Below the pieces are notes generated by a model. That model searched no databases. It saw only the letters and a program-made list of their open reading frames with translations, and was not told the origin of the DNA. DNA of 64,000 bases. Source: Batkoa obscura. Taxonomy: Eukaryota; Entomophthoromycota; Entomophthoromycetes; Entomophthorales; Batkoaceae. Position numbers and translations under genes: made by a program. The stretch lies in the NCBI GenBank assembly GCA_030770535.1, contig JASVEC010000002.1:310001-374000 (forward strand), given 5' to 3'. Shown here in pieces: positions 54,164-64,000 of this stretch. Positions within the stretch are counted from its first letter, which is position 1. The number at the start of each line of letters is the position of its first letter.

Positions 54164-57100
54164 TAAGGTTTAATGAAGCTGATACATTTATCACATTTCG
54201 TTGCTAGATAAACCAATGTTTTTGAAACACTTTTTAAAATTTCAATTAATTTATATACACTTCTAAAACTGAGCTACAAAACAATAAAACAATAGCTCAT
54301 ATTATATATCGTTTGCCCAATCTTGAATATTTATTTTAAAATTCACCTGATTTTTTTAACATTTATTTTTAACTTTTTAAATTATTATTGAGGATAAATT
54401 GGTTAAAAAGGTAATATTAAAAAAAATGGTATTAGCTTTTAGAAAAATTCCGAATAATACTAAATAAAGTAATATGAATTTCGATTTTTTGACCTATGAT
54501 GTAATTTCATTTACCATTACTTGAAAGCGGGGGTTGGTAAAATAAAATTAAATTTTGCAGCATTGCAGATAATTCAATTCCTTTGCGAATTACTCAACTG
54601 TTTATTTGATAAAAAGTTAAGTTGAAATATTTGGAATAAGAATATCAGGCTTCAGAAATTCAGCTAGACAAATTTTTTTACTACAAAAACTACCGCTAGA
54701 TAGCTCACAAATAGTTTGAAACAATAAAATTGCAATTTATCCATTTTCTACTAATTGGCCTATTAAATTAATGTTTACTTTATAAAAACTGCAAAAAGTA
54801 ATATATAATACTCCGCTTTTAAGTTAAAAGATATAAACAGACTATACTATTTTATCGGAACTACAGTACCTAAATATCTAATACATTATTTTGTAAAGTT
54901 TATAACATTCTAATTTAAATGTAAAGCTATGAACCATATAAAATTTGACTTTTACATGATAATTTTATAAAATAAGGTAATGTTTATTGCATAACATATT
55001 GTAGAAATTTACATGAATTATAAAATAAATATATTCCTGAAGTTTTATTTCGATAATAATAATTTCATTTCAATAGATAAGGATTAACATTTTACCTATA
55101 CTAAAAGTCATACCAAAAACATATCCAATTATTTCTGTCAGCGTCTTTCTCTATCTTTACGATAAAGGCAATTACTCCATAATTTAATAATATATTTTTA
55201 GAATAGTTTATAATGTACATTTATTTTTAACTCACAATGTGATCTCTACAATTTTTAAGGTTAAGTGGGTTTATATTTTTTTATTTCATAAAAATCTGTC
55301 AAATCTTCCCCCTGATAGCTCATATTGTTTGTTGACTTACTCAATTGAACATTTGTATCATATAATAAAATATTTAATAGATAAAATGCGGATTGTGAAC
55401 TAATGACAGGTCACTTCCAAAGGGTTTTTGGGTTTAAAACTTTTTATCTTGATATGATCAAAGTACATAATTTTTTGGTAATATTATAATGGTTTAAGTC
55501 TAATAATCTCCCCCCTTCATCGTTTTTCCTCTTAACAGAAACTTTACAAAGAAATCAATAATTTTTTGTTTAATCTTTAAGCCGAAAGTAAAATCTATTA
55601 TAGTTATTTTACAATATATCATTTTAACATGATTACTTTATCAACTTCACTATGATGTATATATAAAGTGCTACACTATGATATAAAACATAATTGATAT
55701 AAATAATATAAGTAGTTCAGAATAATAGATATAAATAAATCTTTAGAATATGCAAAGGTTTGTATGTAAATTTTATTCAATTTTCTCAAATAATATTTTT
55801 GAACAAATTGCTTTAACCTTAAGCTCTACTTTTTAAAAAGCTGTGTGATAAGAAATCTAAATCATTATGAAATAAATTATCAGTTTATTAGACATTAAAC
55901 CTTTATTTTTATTAAACTAATAAATTATTTATCAAAATATTCAAAATTACTAAAAACAGAGTAATACATTTTCTATAACAAAATATATTAATTGCTCTTT
56001 TGAAATTTTTTATTACTAATGATATAATTCAAAATCTCATTTGGTATGTTTTAAGCTAAAGGTGCTTTGGTATCATAAGAACATGAATAAAGCTCCATAC
56101 CATGCGTTATAATCAAATTAAATCTAAGTACTAATTTAAAAATACTCAAAAATTGCGTTTATTGCAAACTTACTATGGTTTTAAATAGACACCACTGTTT
56201 ATCGCTTCTTCGTAGGATTATATATTAAATCAATTTATAAATCTTATAATATAGTCATATATATCACAACTAAGGTTATTTAAGCTGCTTGTGAGGTCTA
56301 ATAAATTAATATTCGTTCAATATCACTAGGTTGAGCATCATTTAAGATAAGTAATAATACATTGATTGGGTATATTTTAAAATGATATATTTATTTATTC
56401 CTTACATAGTGTGATGGTAATTTATGTTCGCATTTTAGATGCCCACGTAGCCCATAATATTGAGCATACTAATGTGGTATAAAAGTTTTATTTCTTATCT
56501 AAGCGGATAAACCAATACTTTTTTATCTATAATACACGAATTCGCTAAATTCAAAATATCTTTCTAATATGTATTCTGTAGTAAATTTCACCTGATGGCT
56601 AATGAACTCATTGTTTAAAAGCTAATAAAGCTGATGGTCAATACTGTTATTATTAATGTAATTGATGCACTATTATTCTAGAAATGCAAAGTTCTATTTA
56701 TTTAATACTGAAAGATAAAACTATTCTATCATAAATTTTATCAGTTGTAATAAATCTTGGCTTTAAGTAACATTAAAGTTAATATTTTTTCTAATACTAT
56801 ATCAAAAGAGCGAAGCTTTGGTAGAACTATTCTCAGGGTTCTCAGTTTGTAAGCGTTTTAAAGTAGCTTAAGTAAACTTCTATAAAATGGCCTGAGTTGA
56901 AATTTATTGCTATTTTAAGCATAAAAAACGGGCCGAATTTGAAAGCACTTAAGAAATCAAAATATTTTTTGTAATACTATTAAATACTTTAAATATAATA
57001 TTTAGCATAAACTAAAATATCAATATTAACAAAATTGCACTAGAAAATTATTACTGAGATTATACTCCATTGCCTACTAATACTTTATTTTCCTCATTTA

Positions 57101-58055
57101 AGCAATATGGCATTCGAAAACTTGTAGATAATTATTTCAAGCCTATTTTACCAGTAACTGGTACAACTAAGCCTAAATAAATATGGGTGAAAAAGGTAGG
57201 CTAGCTTATTTTAAGCCTTCTTGGCATTTGTAGCACCCTTTCAACAGAGAGTAAGGTTAATGTTTTACTTTAAACTTAAATTATATAATCCTTATTTTCA
57301 TAAATACACAGTTGTTAACCTATTGAGTTTCATTCCCCCTAATCTTTAAAAGCTTTGCAATTAGAGCTTAATATATTGAAAGGTCTAGAAATATTATAAA
57401 TTAAAATAGGCTCATATAAAACCTTGAAGCTAAATATAGTAATATGTTTTCCCCACTCTAATTTAGAATTTTGCAGTTTTTATCATTTATTCATAATGTA
57501 ATGAGCGCTAATCAAGCACATTTAACTATCTCAGTGCCAAATCGGGACCTAAACCACTATGCTTTTATAGCTTATAAGTAATTCTTCCAGGTTAAGTATG
57601 ATAACATGTATATCTGCTACGTATTACAAGTTATATTATAAATATGACTTAAAGTAAAATAAACAATGCATATTTAAGCTATCATTTCTTTACTACATTA
57701 AGACTTTCAATTACAAATAGACTATAAAAACAAATATAAATGAAATGATTTGATAGGGCGAATAGGCATTTAAACAAATAAGGATGAGGAGTTTTACTTA
57801 CTATTTTAATTATTATCTATAAATTCTTTTCATATCAAAACGAAGAGTGTGATCAAAACAGGAATTTTATAAAATCACCAAAATAAAATGAATAATTCTG
57901 TGTAAGTTAAGAGAAATACCAAATTTGTATTGCTAAAGTCATAGCTTTTTACTTGATCATGCTTATCTAAAAATAATGTTAATCTAAACGTTTTATTTGA
58001 TTGGTCAAGTTTTATTAACTCTTTAAAATTGGTATTAACTAAGATAACGAAATGA
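54164..58055. other. Gene desert upstream of the second homeodomain gene
   Basis: Nearly 4 kb, strongly AT-rich on both strands, with no long frame, no MITE copy and no RNA that I recognise. The lack of MITEs contrasts with both flanks (53.3 kb and 59.7 kb). Confidence 0.5.
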
Positions 58056-58064
58056 TATATAAAG
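58056..58064 (+). promoter_or_regulatory. TATA box candidate of the second homeodomain gene
   Basis: TATATAAAG about 87-95 bp before the ATG at 58151. Confidence 0.55.
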
Positions 58065-58150
58065 GGTCTGAAAATACAAAAATTTTAAAAAACAATTTGC
58101 ATATTTATCATAACAGTATTTAAATACTTTTTTCAAATCTTCGTTACAAA

Positions 58151-58570
58151 ATGAAAGTTTCTTTTAACCAAGTCGATAATCTTAAACCATTTAAACCACG
58201 TACCTACATTCCTAATGTAGTTAGAGCAAGGACAAAGCTCACTGAAGAGCAATTCGAGATTTTGGAAGCCTTATATAAGAAGGATTGTAATCCTTTATTA
58301 GCTATTAGAAGGGATCTCGGCAAACGATTAAATTTACCACAAAGAGCCATTCAGATTTGGTTTCAAAATCGTAGAGCTAAATCTGTCAAAATAAATGAAC
58401 CTGTCACCACTCAAAGAACACAAAAATTAGCTAAAGATCACTCTAACTATTCCTCCAAGACACCTAATTTAAGCTCTCTTTTAAGCAGCGAATCCGATAA
58501 TGAACCTAAACAAAGAATATCCGAATATTGGATGACAACGATGTCATGCTCTAAAGTTATTCCATATTGA
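58151..58570 (+). CDS. Homeodomain transcription factor (paralogue of the gene at 10803)
   Basis: 139 aa, single exon, ATG start. The homeodomain lies at about 24-81: helix 1 around TEEQFEILEALYKK, recognition helix QRAIQIWFQNRRAK at 64-77 with W70, F71, Q72, N73 and R75. It has a 20-residue basic/hydrophobic N-terminal extension (KPFKPRTYIPNVVRAR) that the 10803 paralogue lacks. The C-terminal motif ISEYWMTTMSCSKVIPY is shared with it (LSHYWASTMNSCKILQF). The linker is Ser-rich. Nuclear sequence-specific regulator by family; targets unknown. Isolated by about 4 kb of desert on the 5' side and over 2 kb on the 3' side. Confidence 0.9.
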   Translation: MKVSFNQVDNLKPFKPRTYIPNVVRARTKLTEEQFEILEALYKKDCNPLLAIRRDLGKRLNLPQRAIQIWFQNRRAKSVKINEPVTTQRTQKLAKDHSNYSSKTPNLSSLLSSESDNEPKQRISEYWMTTMSCSKVIPY

Positions 58571-59720
58571 ATATCTAAATTTCCTTCTACTTTATTATTT
58601 AACTGAATCAATGTACCATAACTATTTGGTTTACATAAAACTCCCTGTATATTTAATGTTAATAAAATTTTTACAAGTTTCCATCAAATTGTTTAATTTT
58701 CAAATATTTTTATCATGATTTAACATTTCACCCTGATATTTACATCATATTTAAAAATATAATAAAATCTATTGTAAAAATAACATCACCCTTTTATAAA
58801 TTACAGTTGAAACTATAAATACGAGCTATTGAACCTTTTATTAAACGTTTGAACCTTTCTATCATATTTGCTATATTTATTTTTAGATCAAAATTCTCCT
58901 TTATTTTATCTTTATATTAAATTCATCTTTTTGTGCAAATAAAATTATAATTAAACTAAAAACTTGTCATATTTATTATTTACAAAAGTTATTCTATTTT
59001 AATCTCATTGAGTAAATAATAATACCAGGAATATACCAGAATGCCAATAATCTGTGCACATTAAGTAAAATAAAAGATAACTACTTAGTAAATTTACATG
59101 TGGAAAGATTCTTATCTTCAACATTTTAATAAAGCTATATAACTGTGCAAAAAATACTAGTAAAAAATCCCTTTTTATAATACTAAGAATAATCCGCCCA
59201 TTGTCATTAAAGATTCTATAAGAAAATATAATATCACGCAATCCCACCTTAAATAAACTCTATATCGATATTATATTGCTTTATTTTAAATTAAAGGATC
59301 ACTTTTTTTGTATGTATTAATAATATTACTTGTGTTATTAAATCCTCATTTTATATATTTGTTAATAATGAATTTTAAATAATTTATTCTTATAATATTC
59401 CACTTTAGGCTATCAATTTATCACTAAGTTTAATACATGTAAAATAATTTATTAACAATAGCAAAAATTTAAAGACAAGGCTTTATCTTTAAATATTCAA
59501 AACCGTATAGTTCGATGTTTGAATTCCTATTTTAACATATCGTAAACGAATAAATAGTACTTTCTAAGCTATGTTTTGAAAGTTGAAAAATATAATATTA
59601 TTAATAAATTTTTTCAAATACTTGATAAAAATTTTGTTTTTTAAAGACCGAGTTTATTTTTGAAAAATAGTTGAATATTTTGGATTTATTTTTAACATAA
59701 TTATGCCGATTTAAAAGAAC
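58571..59720. other. AT-rich region 3' of the second homeodomain gene
   Basis: No supported gene. A frame at 59005-59247 (minus) is hydrophobic and without a domain. Confidence 0.45.
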
Positions 59721-59818
59721 TATTTGGGATGTCTTTTCTTATTTAAGAATTTTACTGAGAGTCTTTCTATTCAAATAACGCTTAAAAAATGGAAAAAGTG
59801 GAAATAAAAAACCCATTT
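59721..59818 (-). mobile_element. MITE-like element copy 18, inverted, eroded
   Basis: TATTTGGGATGTCTTTTCTT at left and AAATAAAAAACCCATTTA at right. The core is CAAATAACGCTTAAAAAATGG. Confidence 0.75.
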
Positions 59819-60082
59819 ATTGCTTAATATTTGAAAATTCAAAAACATTATTAGTGAAATATTACTAAAATATATTCATTTTCAAGATAGTGCTACCATC
59901 CTTTTATTTATTTAGTTAAAGATTTAAAAACTTTTCAATTACCTCGTATTTTATAGCTTAGATACTTCTAGTCTGGAAAAACGAATTCCTGATAAAATTT
60001 ATATAACACTTTCAACTCAAGTTGCCACAGGTTTACAAAAATTTAGCCCGGTTTTTTAAATTTATTACCATTTGAAATTAAA

Positions 60083-60185
60083 TATGGGGATATATTTTTT
60101 GGATTCATCACTTTTTCCATTTTTAAACGCTATTTGAACGGAAAGACTGTTAGTAAAATTCTTAAACAAAAAATACATCCCCATA
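60083..60185 (+). mobile_element. MITE-like element copy 19
   Basis: TATGGGGATATATTTTTTGG at left and AAAAATACATCCCCATA at right, nearly complete terminal repeats and core. Confidence 0.88.
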
Positions 60186-60603
60186 GATCAATTTTTATTC
60201 TATTAAAAACATTTTAGCTCTGGAATTAATAAAGTCAGTAAACTTAAATATTTAAATTTGATTCTAATTTAAATGTTTAAAATTTGGTCTAAAATTTCTT
60301 TTAAATTACTGTTACAAAAATAAACTTCAATTTTAGGTTGAAAACCCTGTATAATAATAAACTATAAACTATATTTTGTAAACTAAATTAAAAATACTCC
60401 AAATATAAACAAAAGTAATTTAATTATTATAAAACAAAGTTTGGCTTTAGTTATCATAGTTTAATGATAATATTAATAAACAATTTATCATCACTTTTTT
60501 CTTTATACGTGTTCAATTTTGAATTAAAATAGAAACTCCCTTAAACTAATTAAGGCTAATAAGTCGATTCACAATATTTAGTAAAATTGTAAATTGGAAG
60601 AAC
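60186..60603. other. Spacer between MITE copies
   Basis: About 420 bp AT-rich; nothing recognised. Confidence 0.45.
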
Positions 60604-60709
60604 ATTTGGGGATGTATTTCTGTATTTAAGAATTTTACTAACAATTTTTCCACCCAAATAACGCTTAAAAGATGGAAAAAATAATGAAGCCAAAAAAAAC
60701 AGCCCCATT
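60604..60709 (-). mobile_element. MITE-like element copy 20, inverted
   Basis: ATTTGGGGATGTATTTCTGT at left and AAAAAACAGCCCCATTT at right. The AACAGCCCCA terminus is the same variant as in copy 11. It lies just beyond the 3' end of propeller copy 7. Confidence 0.85.
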
Positions 60710-61764
60710 TAATGTTATTTATTGATATTTAATTAATATCCTTACATTTACCAGTCATATTCTCGTGGTTGATTAAATTTATATTTCTTGCAGCTTTGAC
60801 GTACGTTTTCATAGGTAGTATAGTGATGCTATCATTAATCTTTTATGAGTAAGAAAACATTTCAGTACTATAATGATCATCGTTAACATCTAGTGGATTG
60901 ATTGACTCAATATGTACAGGCTCAGTAATCATACTTAGAGGTCTCTCTTTATTTGATATTTATATAATGTGGGTAATACAGCTATTGAAATTAAAATAAC
61001 TTTACTTATTCCTCCCACAATTCCTCCAATCAACAAGCTATCATTGTTCTTATAACCTGTTTTATTTATCTCCTTATCTTTGTTCTTATTCTTACTTGTA
61101 TTTATATTTATATTAATAGTCAATGCCAACATACCGCTTATTTAGTCCCAACTAGTGATATGAAATATCTGTATTGGCATTTGACCCTTGAAAGAGTACA
61201 TCAAAAATAAGTTTAGATGATTTATTATTAGATGAATGATTAGGATTATTTATATTAATTAAAGTATAACCAAACGAGTTTTTATCAAATAATCATTATA
61301 AGCATAAAGCAAAGCATCCTCCATTATTTAATGCAACTATAGCGTTTAATTGTTTAAATTGGAACAGAACTCATAAATATTGACTTGAACTTTACTGTCT
61401 TTCAAAATAAAATAAACTGATTTATCAAATTTTATAATAGAAAAACCTATACCATATTTAAAATCAATTCTATTTTTATTTTATAGTTTGTTAAATCTAA
61501 TTCATATAATACTCTAACTTAAGCTGTCTTTTAAGAAAATAAAATTGATTGTTATCAACAAAAAGCTGCTTTATACAAAATCTTTCAGGTGGTTGATAAA
61601 TTGTCTTTACCACCTTGGTTTGAATATCAAATAGCATTAATTTTACTAGTAAAGTCGCGTGTTTAAAAATTCATTAGAAATATAAAGTTCGTTTAAACCC
61701 TTTTCATTTAGTAAAATAACAAATCTTTGATAATACTTAATACAGTCTTTCCAAAAATCTAATG

Positions 61765-61869
61765 TACGAGGATGTTTTTTTTGGCTTCATTATTTTTTCC
61801 ACCTTTTAAGCACTATTTGGGTGGAAAAATTATTAGTAAAATTCTTAAACACAAAAATACATCCCCATA
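61765..61869 (+). mobile_element. MITE-like element copy 21, inside propeller copy 7
   Basis: TACGAGGATGTTTTTTTTGG at left and AAAAATACATCCCCATA at right, hairpin intact. An open plus-strand frame at 61772-62047 is mostly this element read through and is not a gene. Confidence 0.87.
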
Positions 61870-62393
61870 TATATTATCTGATGAATATTTACTATCGTTA
61901 TTTTTTTTATTAAATCTTGATGAAATAGTTGAATCATTTAGTAAATATTGTATAATAGTTTCAATTTGCTCATCTTTAATTTTTTTTGTATTTTTAATAA
62001 TAGGTTGTAATGTTGATATTTTATTATTATTACTTGTTTTTGAATAATCATATTGATTTCTATTTATATTAAACCCAAAACTCTTACATTCATCAAAAGA
62101 ATATACTGAAGCTATAGTTGATAATAACGCTACTTGCTGATTTTTATTTCCTGTTTCCTTAAAGCACTAATTTTATACATTACTTGATTAAGTTTATTAT
62201 TATCGATAGTAAACTTTGATAATATATCTTTTCTTTGTTTTGTTTTATTATAAAATTCCATGAACCTTGGGTTGTTATAAGTAGCTCTTAAAATTGATGT
62301 AAATGAATTACAATGTTTATATTGTGTACTCCTCCCTATTGTATTGAAGTTTTCAAAAATTCCATTTCGAAGTTTAGTTATGAAAGTTTGCAT
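61870..62393 (-). pseudogene. Unrecognised gene fragment inserted in propeller copy 7
   Basis: A minus-strand ATG at 62393 opens 87 codons (MQTFITKLRNGIFENF...RKDILSKFTIDNNK...) to 62130. After one frame change the sequence stays open from about 62140 to the MITE (QQVALLSTIASVYSFDECKSF, then KIKDEQIETIIQYLLND). Composition is protein-like and unrelated to the propeller family. From memory it recalls the N-terminal part of large dispersed, possibly transposon-borne proteins of early-diverging fungi; that is a weak impression. The 3' part is cut off by MITE copy 21. Confidence 0.5.
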
Positions 62394-62925
62394 TTTATTT
62401 TTATTTCAACAAAAAATAAAGTCAAATAACTGTATTTATATAATTATGTAATCATATAGTTATATATTATATATCTGTTAAATATCTAACAGAACTAACA
62501 TAAAATATATAGTTAGGAAAATTAGCTATTCAAGAAAAGGAAACAATTAAAATAAGTTTTAAATAGAGACATTTAATTTTAGGCTTTTTAGATTTAACCG
62601 TTATATTGGACACAAACTTAAAATTTTAAATTTGGATTAATTTCTAAGTAAATTCTGAAACCAATTAGGACAGCCCCATATTATGTACTATCTATTCCAC
62701 GGTATTATCATATATCTTTGCTCCTTCTCCCAAGTCTAATTGAAATAGTTTCCCATATCTTGCTTTATTATATCAATGTTTGTATATATGAACCAAAATT
62801 CACATAAATAATATAGATCATCCTTTGTTATCATACATTCGCCATGTTCTACCCTTGGTATTACCGCATTAATTTTATAAAATAAAATACTTAAAAATAA
62901 TAGAAACAGTATAGTTGTTAAAGAT

Positions 62926-63520
62926 AGTTAGGTAACACTTTTTTTAATTTTTATGTAATCTTTACTCTTTAGTTTGAATTTTATTAAAACTTCCTCATGT
63001 TTTTACAGTATATTATAATTTCCTAAAGCATTGATTTGATTTATTTAATTTGTTAAAACATCATGCACCATTTATAGCTTGATTTTCTATACCCTTATCT
63101 CCTTCATATCCGACATTTTTTTCTTACATTTCAATATTATCAATTTTGTGCAAGAGTTAAAGATTTGATATGTAAAACTGTTATTTTCTATGATATTTTA
63201 TCATAGAAAATTCGAATAAGAATCCTTATTTTATAAAAATAAAAGTGTTACATTAAAATACTAGACAACAACTATCCTTTTCATAGGCTATATATAGGTT
63301 AGTATATTTTAGCATTCAATTTCAGACGCTAATTTATAAATAGTCAAACACTTGGTCTAAATAATCATTACACTATGATTAAAAATTCAACTATTTTAAA
63401 GGAGAAACTGTACCATATAAAAATTACAAAATTTGATTCAGTTCTCAGGATAATAAGACCAAAGTTGCATTTAAACGAATAATAAAAAATAAATAAATAA
63501 CATAAGTTTACTCTACAATC
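62926..63520. other. Spacer between propeller copy 7 and the pteridine reductase gene
   Basis: About 600 bp of AT-rich sequence including the 3' region of the reductase gene; nothing else recognised. Confidence 0.45.
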
Positions 63521-64000
63521 CTATTTATTCAAATTGAGTGTTACCACCTTAGTAACAATTTTATAAACTCTTCCGCTTTCAGACGACTTTTCCCCACAAG
63601 CATAAGCATACAATTCACTTTAACTATTAGTATATATGTATTGAATTATAATATGATTACCTAGCAATATGAGAAAGGGGAGTCCAGCTTGAAAAATCAG
63701 AAGATGGCATATCTTTACGATTATTAGGTGTATCAAGCATAACTCTGAGATTTATATTTAAAATAAGTAAACATAAATATAAATATATTCTTACGGTGCA
63801 ATAGCAATAACCTTAGCTCCTTTTGGTAAACCGGAATTGTCTTGTGCTAAAGAGGCAGTTAATTGATGGACTGCTGCTTTGGCCATACCATAACCAATGG
63901 CAAATGAGCTACCACCTAATGCTCCAGCAGCACCAGTTAATACCAAAAGACCGTTTCTATCAATTAAATAATCAAAATTAATAAAAATAAAAATAAAAAT
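63521..64000 (-). CDS. QDPR: Dihydropteridine reductase (QDPR), 3' part, cut by window edge
   Basis: Three exons are visible: 63956-63795, 63745-63661 and 63617-63521 (stop TAG), with GT/AG introns of 49 and 43 bp and matching phases. The product shows [14 protein letters not shown], the catalytic [13 protein letters not shown] (Tyr-x3-Lys of short-chain dehydrogenases), [21 protein letters not shown] (split by an intron), [16 protein letters not shown] and [10 protein letters not shown]. This order is typical of QDPR, which uses NADH to recycle quinonoid dihydrobiopterin to tetrahydrobiopterin. The NAD-binding N-terminus lies beyond 64000. The last acceptor is AAG at 63618-63620; the nearby TAG would end the frame. 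Confidence 0.9.

Larger units (their letters stand above)
60736..62925 (-). pseudogene. Decayed membrane beta-propeller family gene (copy 7), interrupted by inserted DNA
   Basis: Minus strand. The N-terminal part at about 62690-62925 (LFLLFLSILFYKINAVIPRV, then TKDDLYYLCEF), the middle at about 61380-61745 (LNEKGLNELYISNEFL) and the membrane/tail part at about 60760-61130 (GGIVGGISKVILISIA; NDDHYSTEMFSYS) match the intact paralogue in order. About 60 residues of the middle are replaced by about 0.9 kb (61765-62681) holding a MITE copy and an unrelated gene fragment. Stops and frameshifts are present throughout. Confidence 0.72.

Noticed and set aside
61772-62047. Plus-strand 91-codon frame
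   Set aside because: About one third is MITE copy 21 read through, and the rest is antisense to the inserted gene fragment.

Overview
The window reads as nuclear DNA of an AT-rich early-diverging fungus. Evidence: a class IV chitin synthase, two chitin deacetylases, a HAL-type kinase, URM1, a cytosolic-type HEM13 and many short introns (about 43-133 bp, mostly GTAAG/GTAAT donors and YAG acceptors). A dihydropteridine reductase gene and a CPSF6-like gene point away from most yeasts and ascomycetes. The very low GC, F-box/LRR gene and long AT-rich deserts recall Entomophthoromycotina (Conidiobolus-like) fungi. That placement is inference from memory, not from any search.

Layout. 1-7.4 kb: a cluster of a membrane beta-propeller-like (kelch-like) family. 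One copy is intact (2621-4051) and four are decayed. 10.8 kb: a small homeodomain gene on the minus strand, set in several kb of desert. 17-22 kb: two paralogous secreted chitin deacetylases; the second has a shifted C-terminal tail. 24.2-35.4 kb: a compact housekeeping block, in order a CPSF6-like RRM protein (8 exons), a HAL/SAT4-type kinase, a CHY/RING ubiquitin ligase (5 exons), URM1 (3 exons), HEM13 and FIG4 (8 exons). 38.6-48.97 kb: an RGS-domain membrane protein, an F-box/LRR protein, a class IV chitin synthase and a LEA2-like membrane protein (3 exons). 50-53.4 kb: remains of two more propeller copies. 58.15 kb: a second homeodomain gene, related to the first. 60.7-62.9 kb: another decayed propeller copy, broken up by inserted DNA. 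63.5 kb to the right edge: the 3' part of a dihydropteridine reductase gene.

The most striking non-genic signal is a roughly 100 bp MITE-like element in about 21 copies. It has TGGGGATGT.../...ACATCCCCA termini next to TA, and an internal TTTTTCCA...TGGAAAAA hairpin. It lies between genes and inside dead propeller copies, never in an intact gene. One copy is an unusual long-armed foldback, and one adjoins DNA that could be a remnant of a larger relative. Two smaller inverted or dispersed repeats occur at 36.9-40.2 kb.

The most novel biology is the propeller family: signal anchor, roughly 370-residue ectodomain, one membrane helix and a conserved cytosolic tail. It shows strong birth-and-death. 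Next to it stand two homeodomain genes that share an unrecognised C-terminal motif and sit in a mirrored arrangement relative to the propeller remains.
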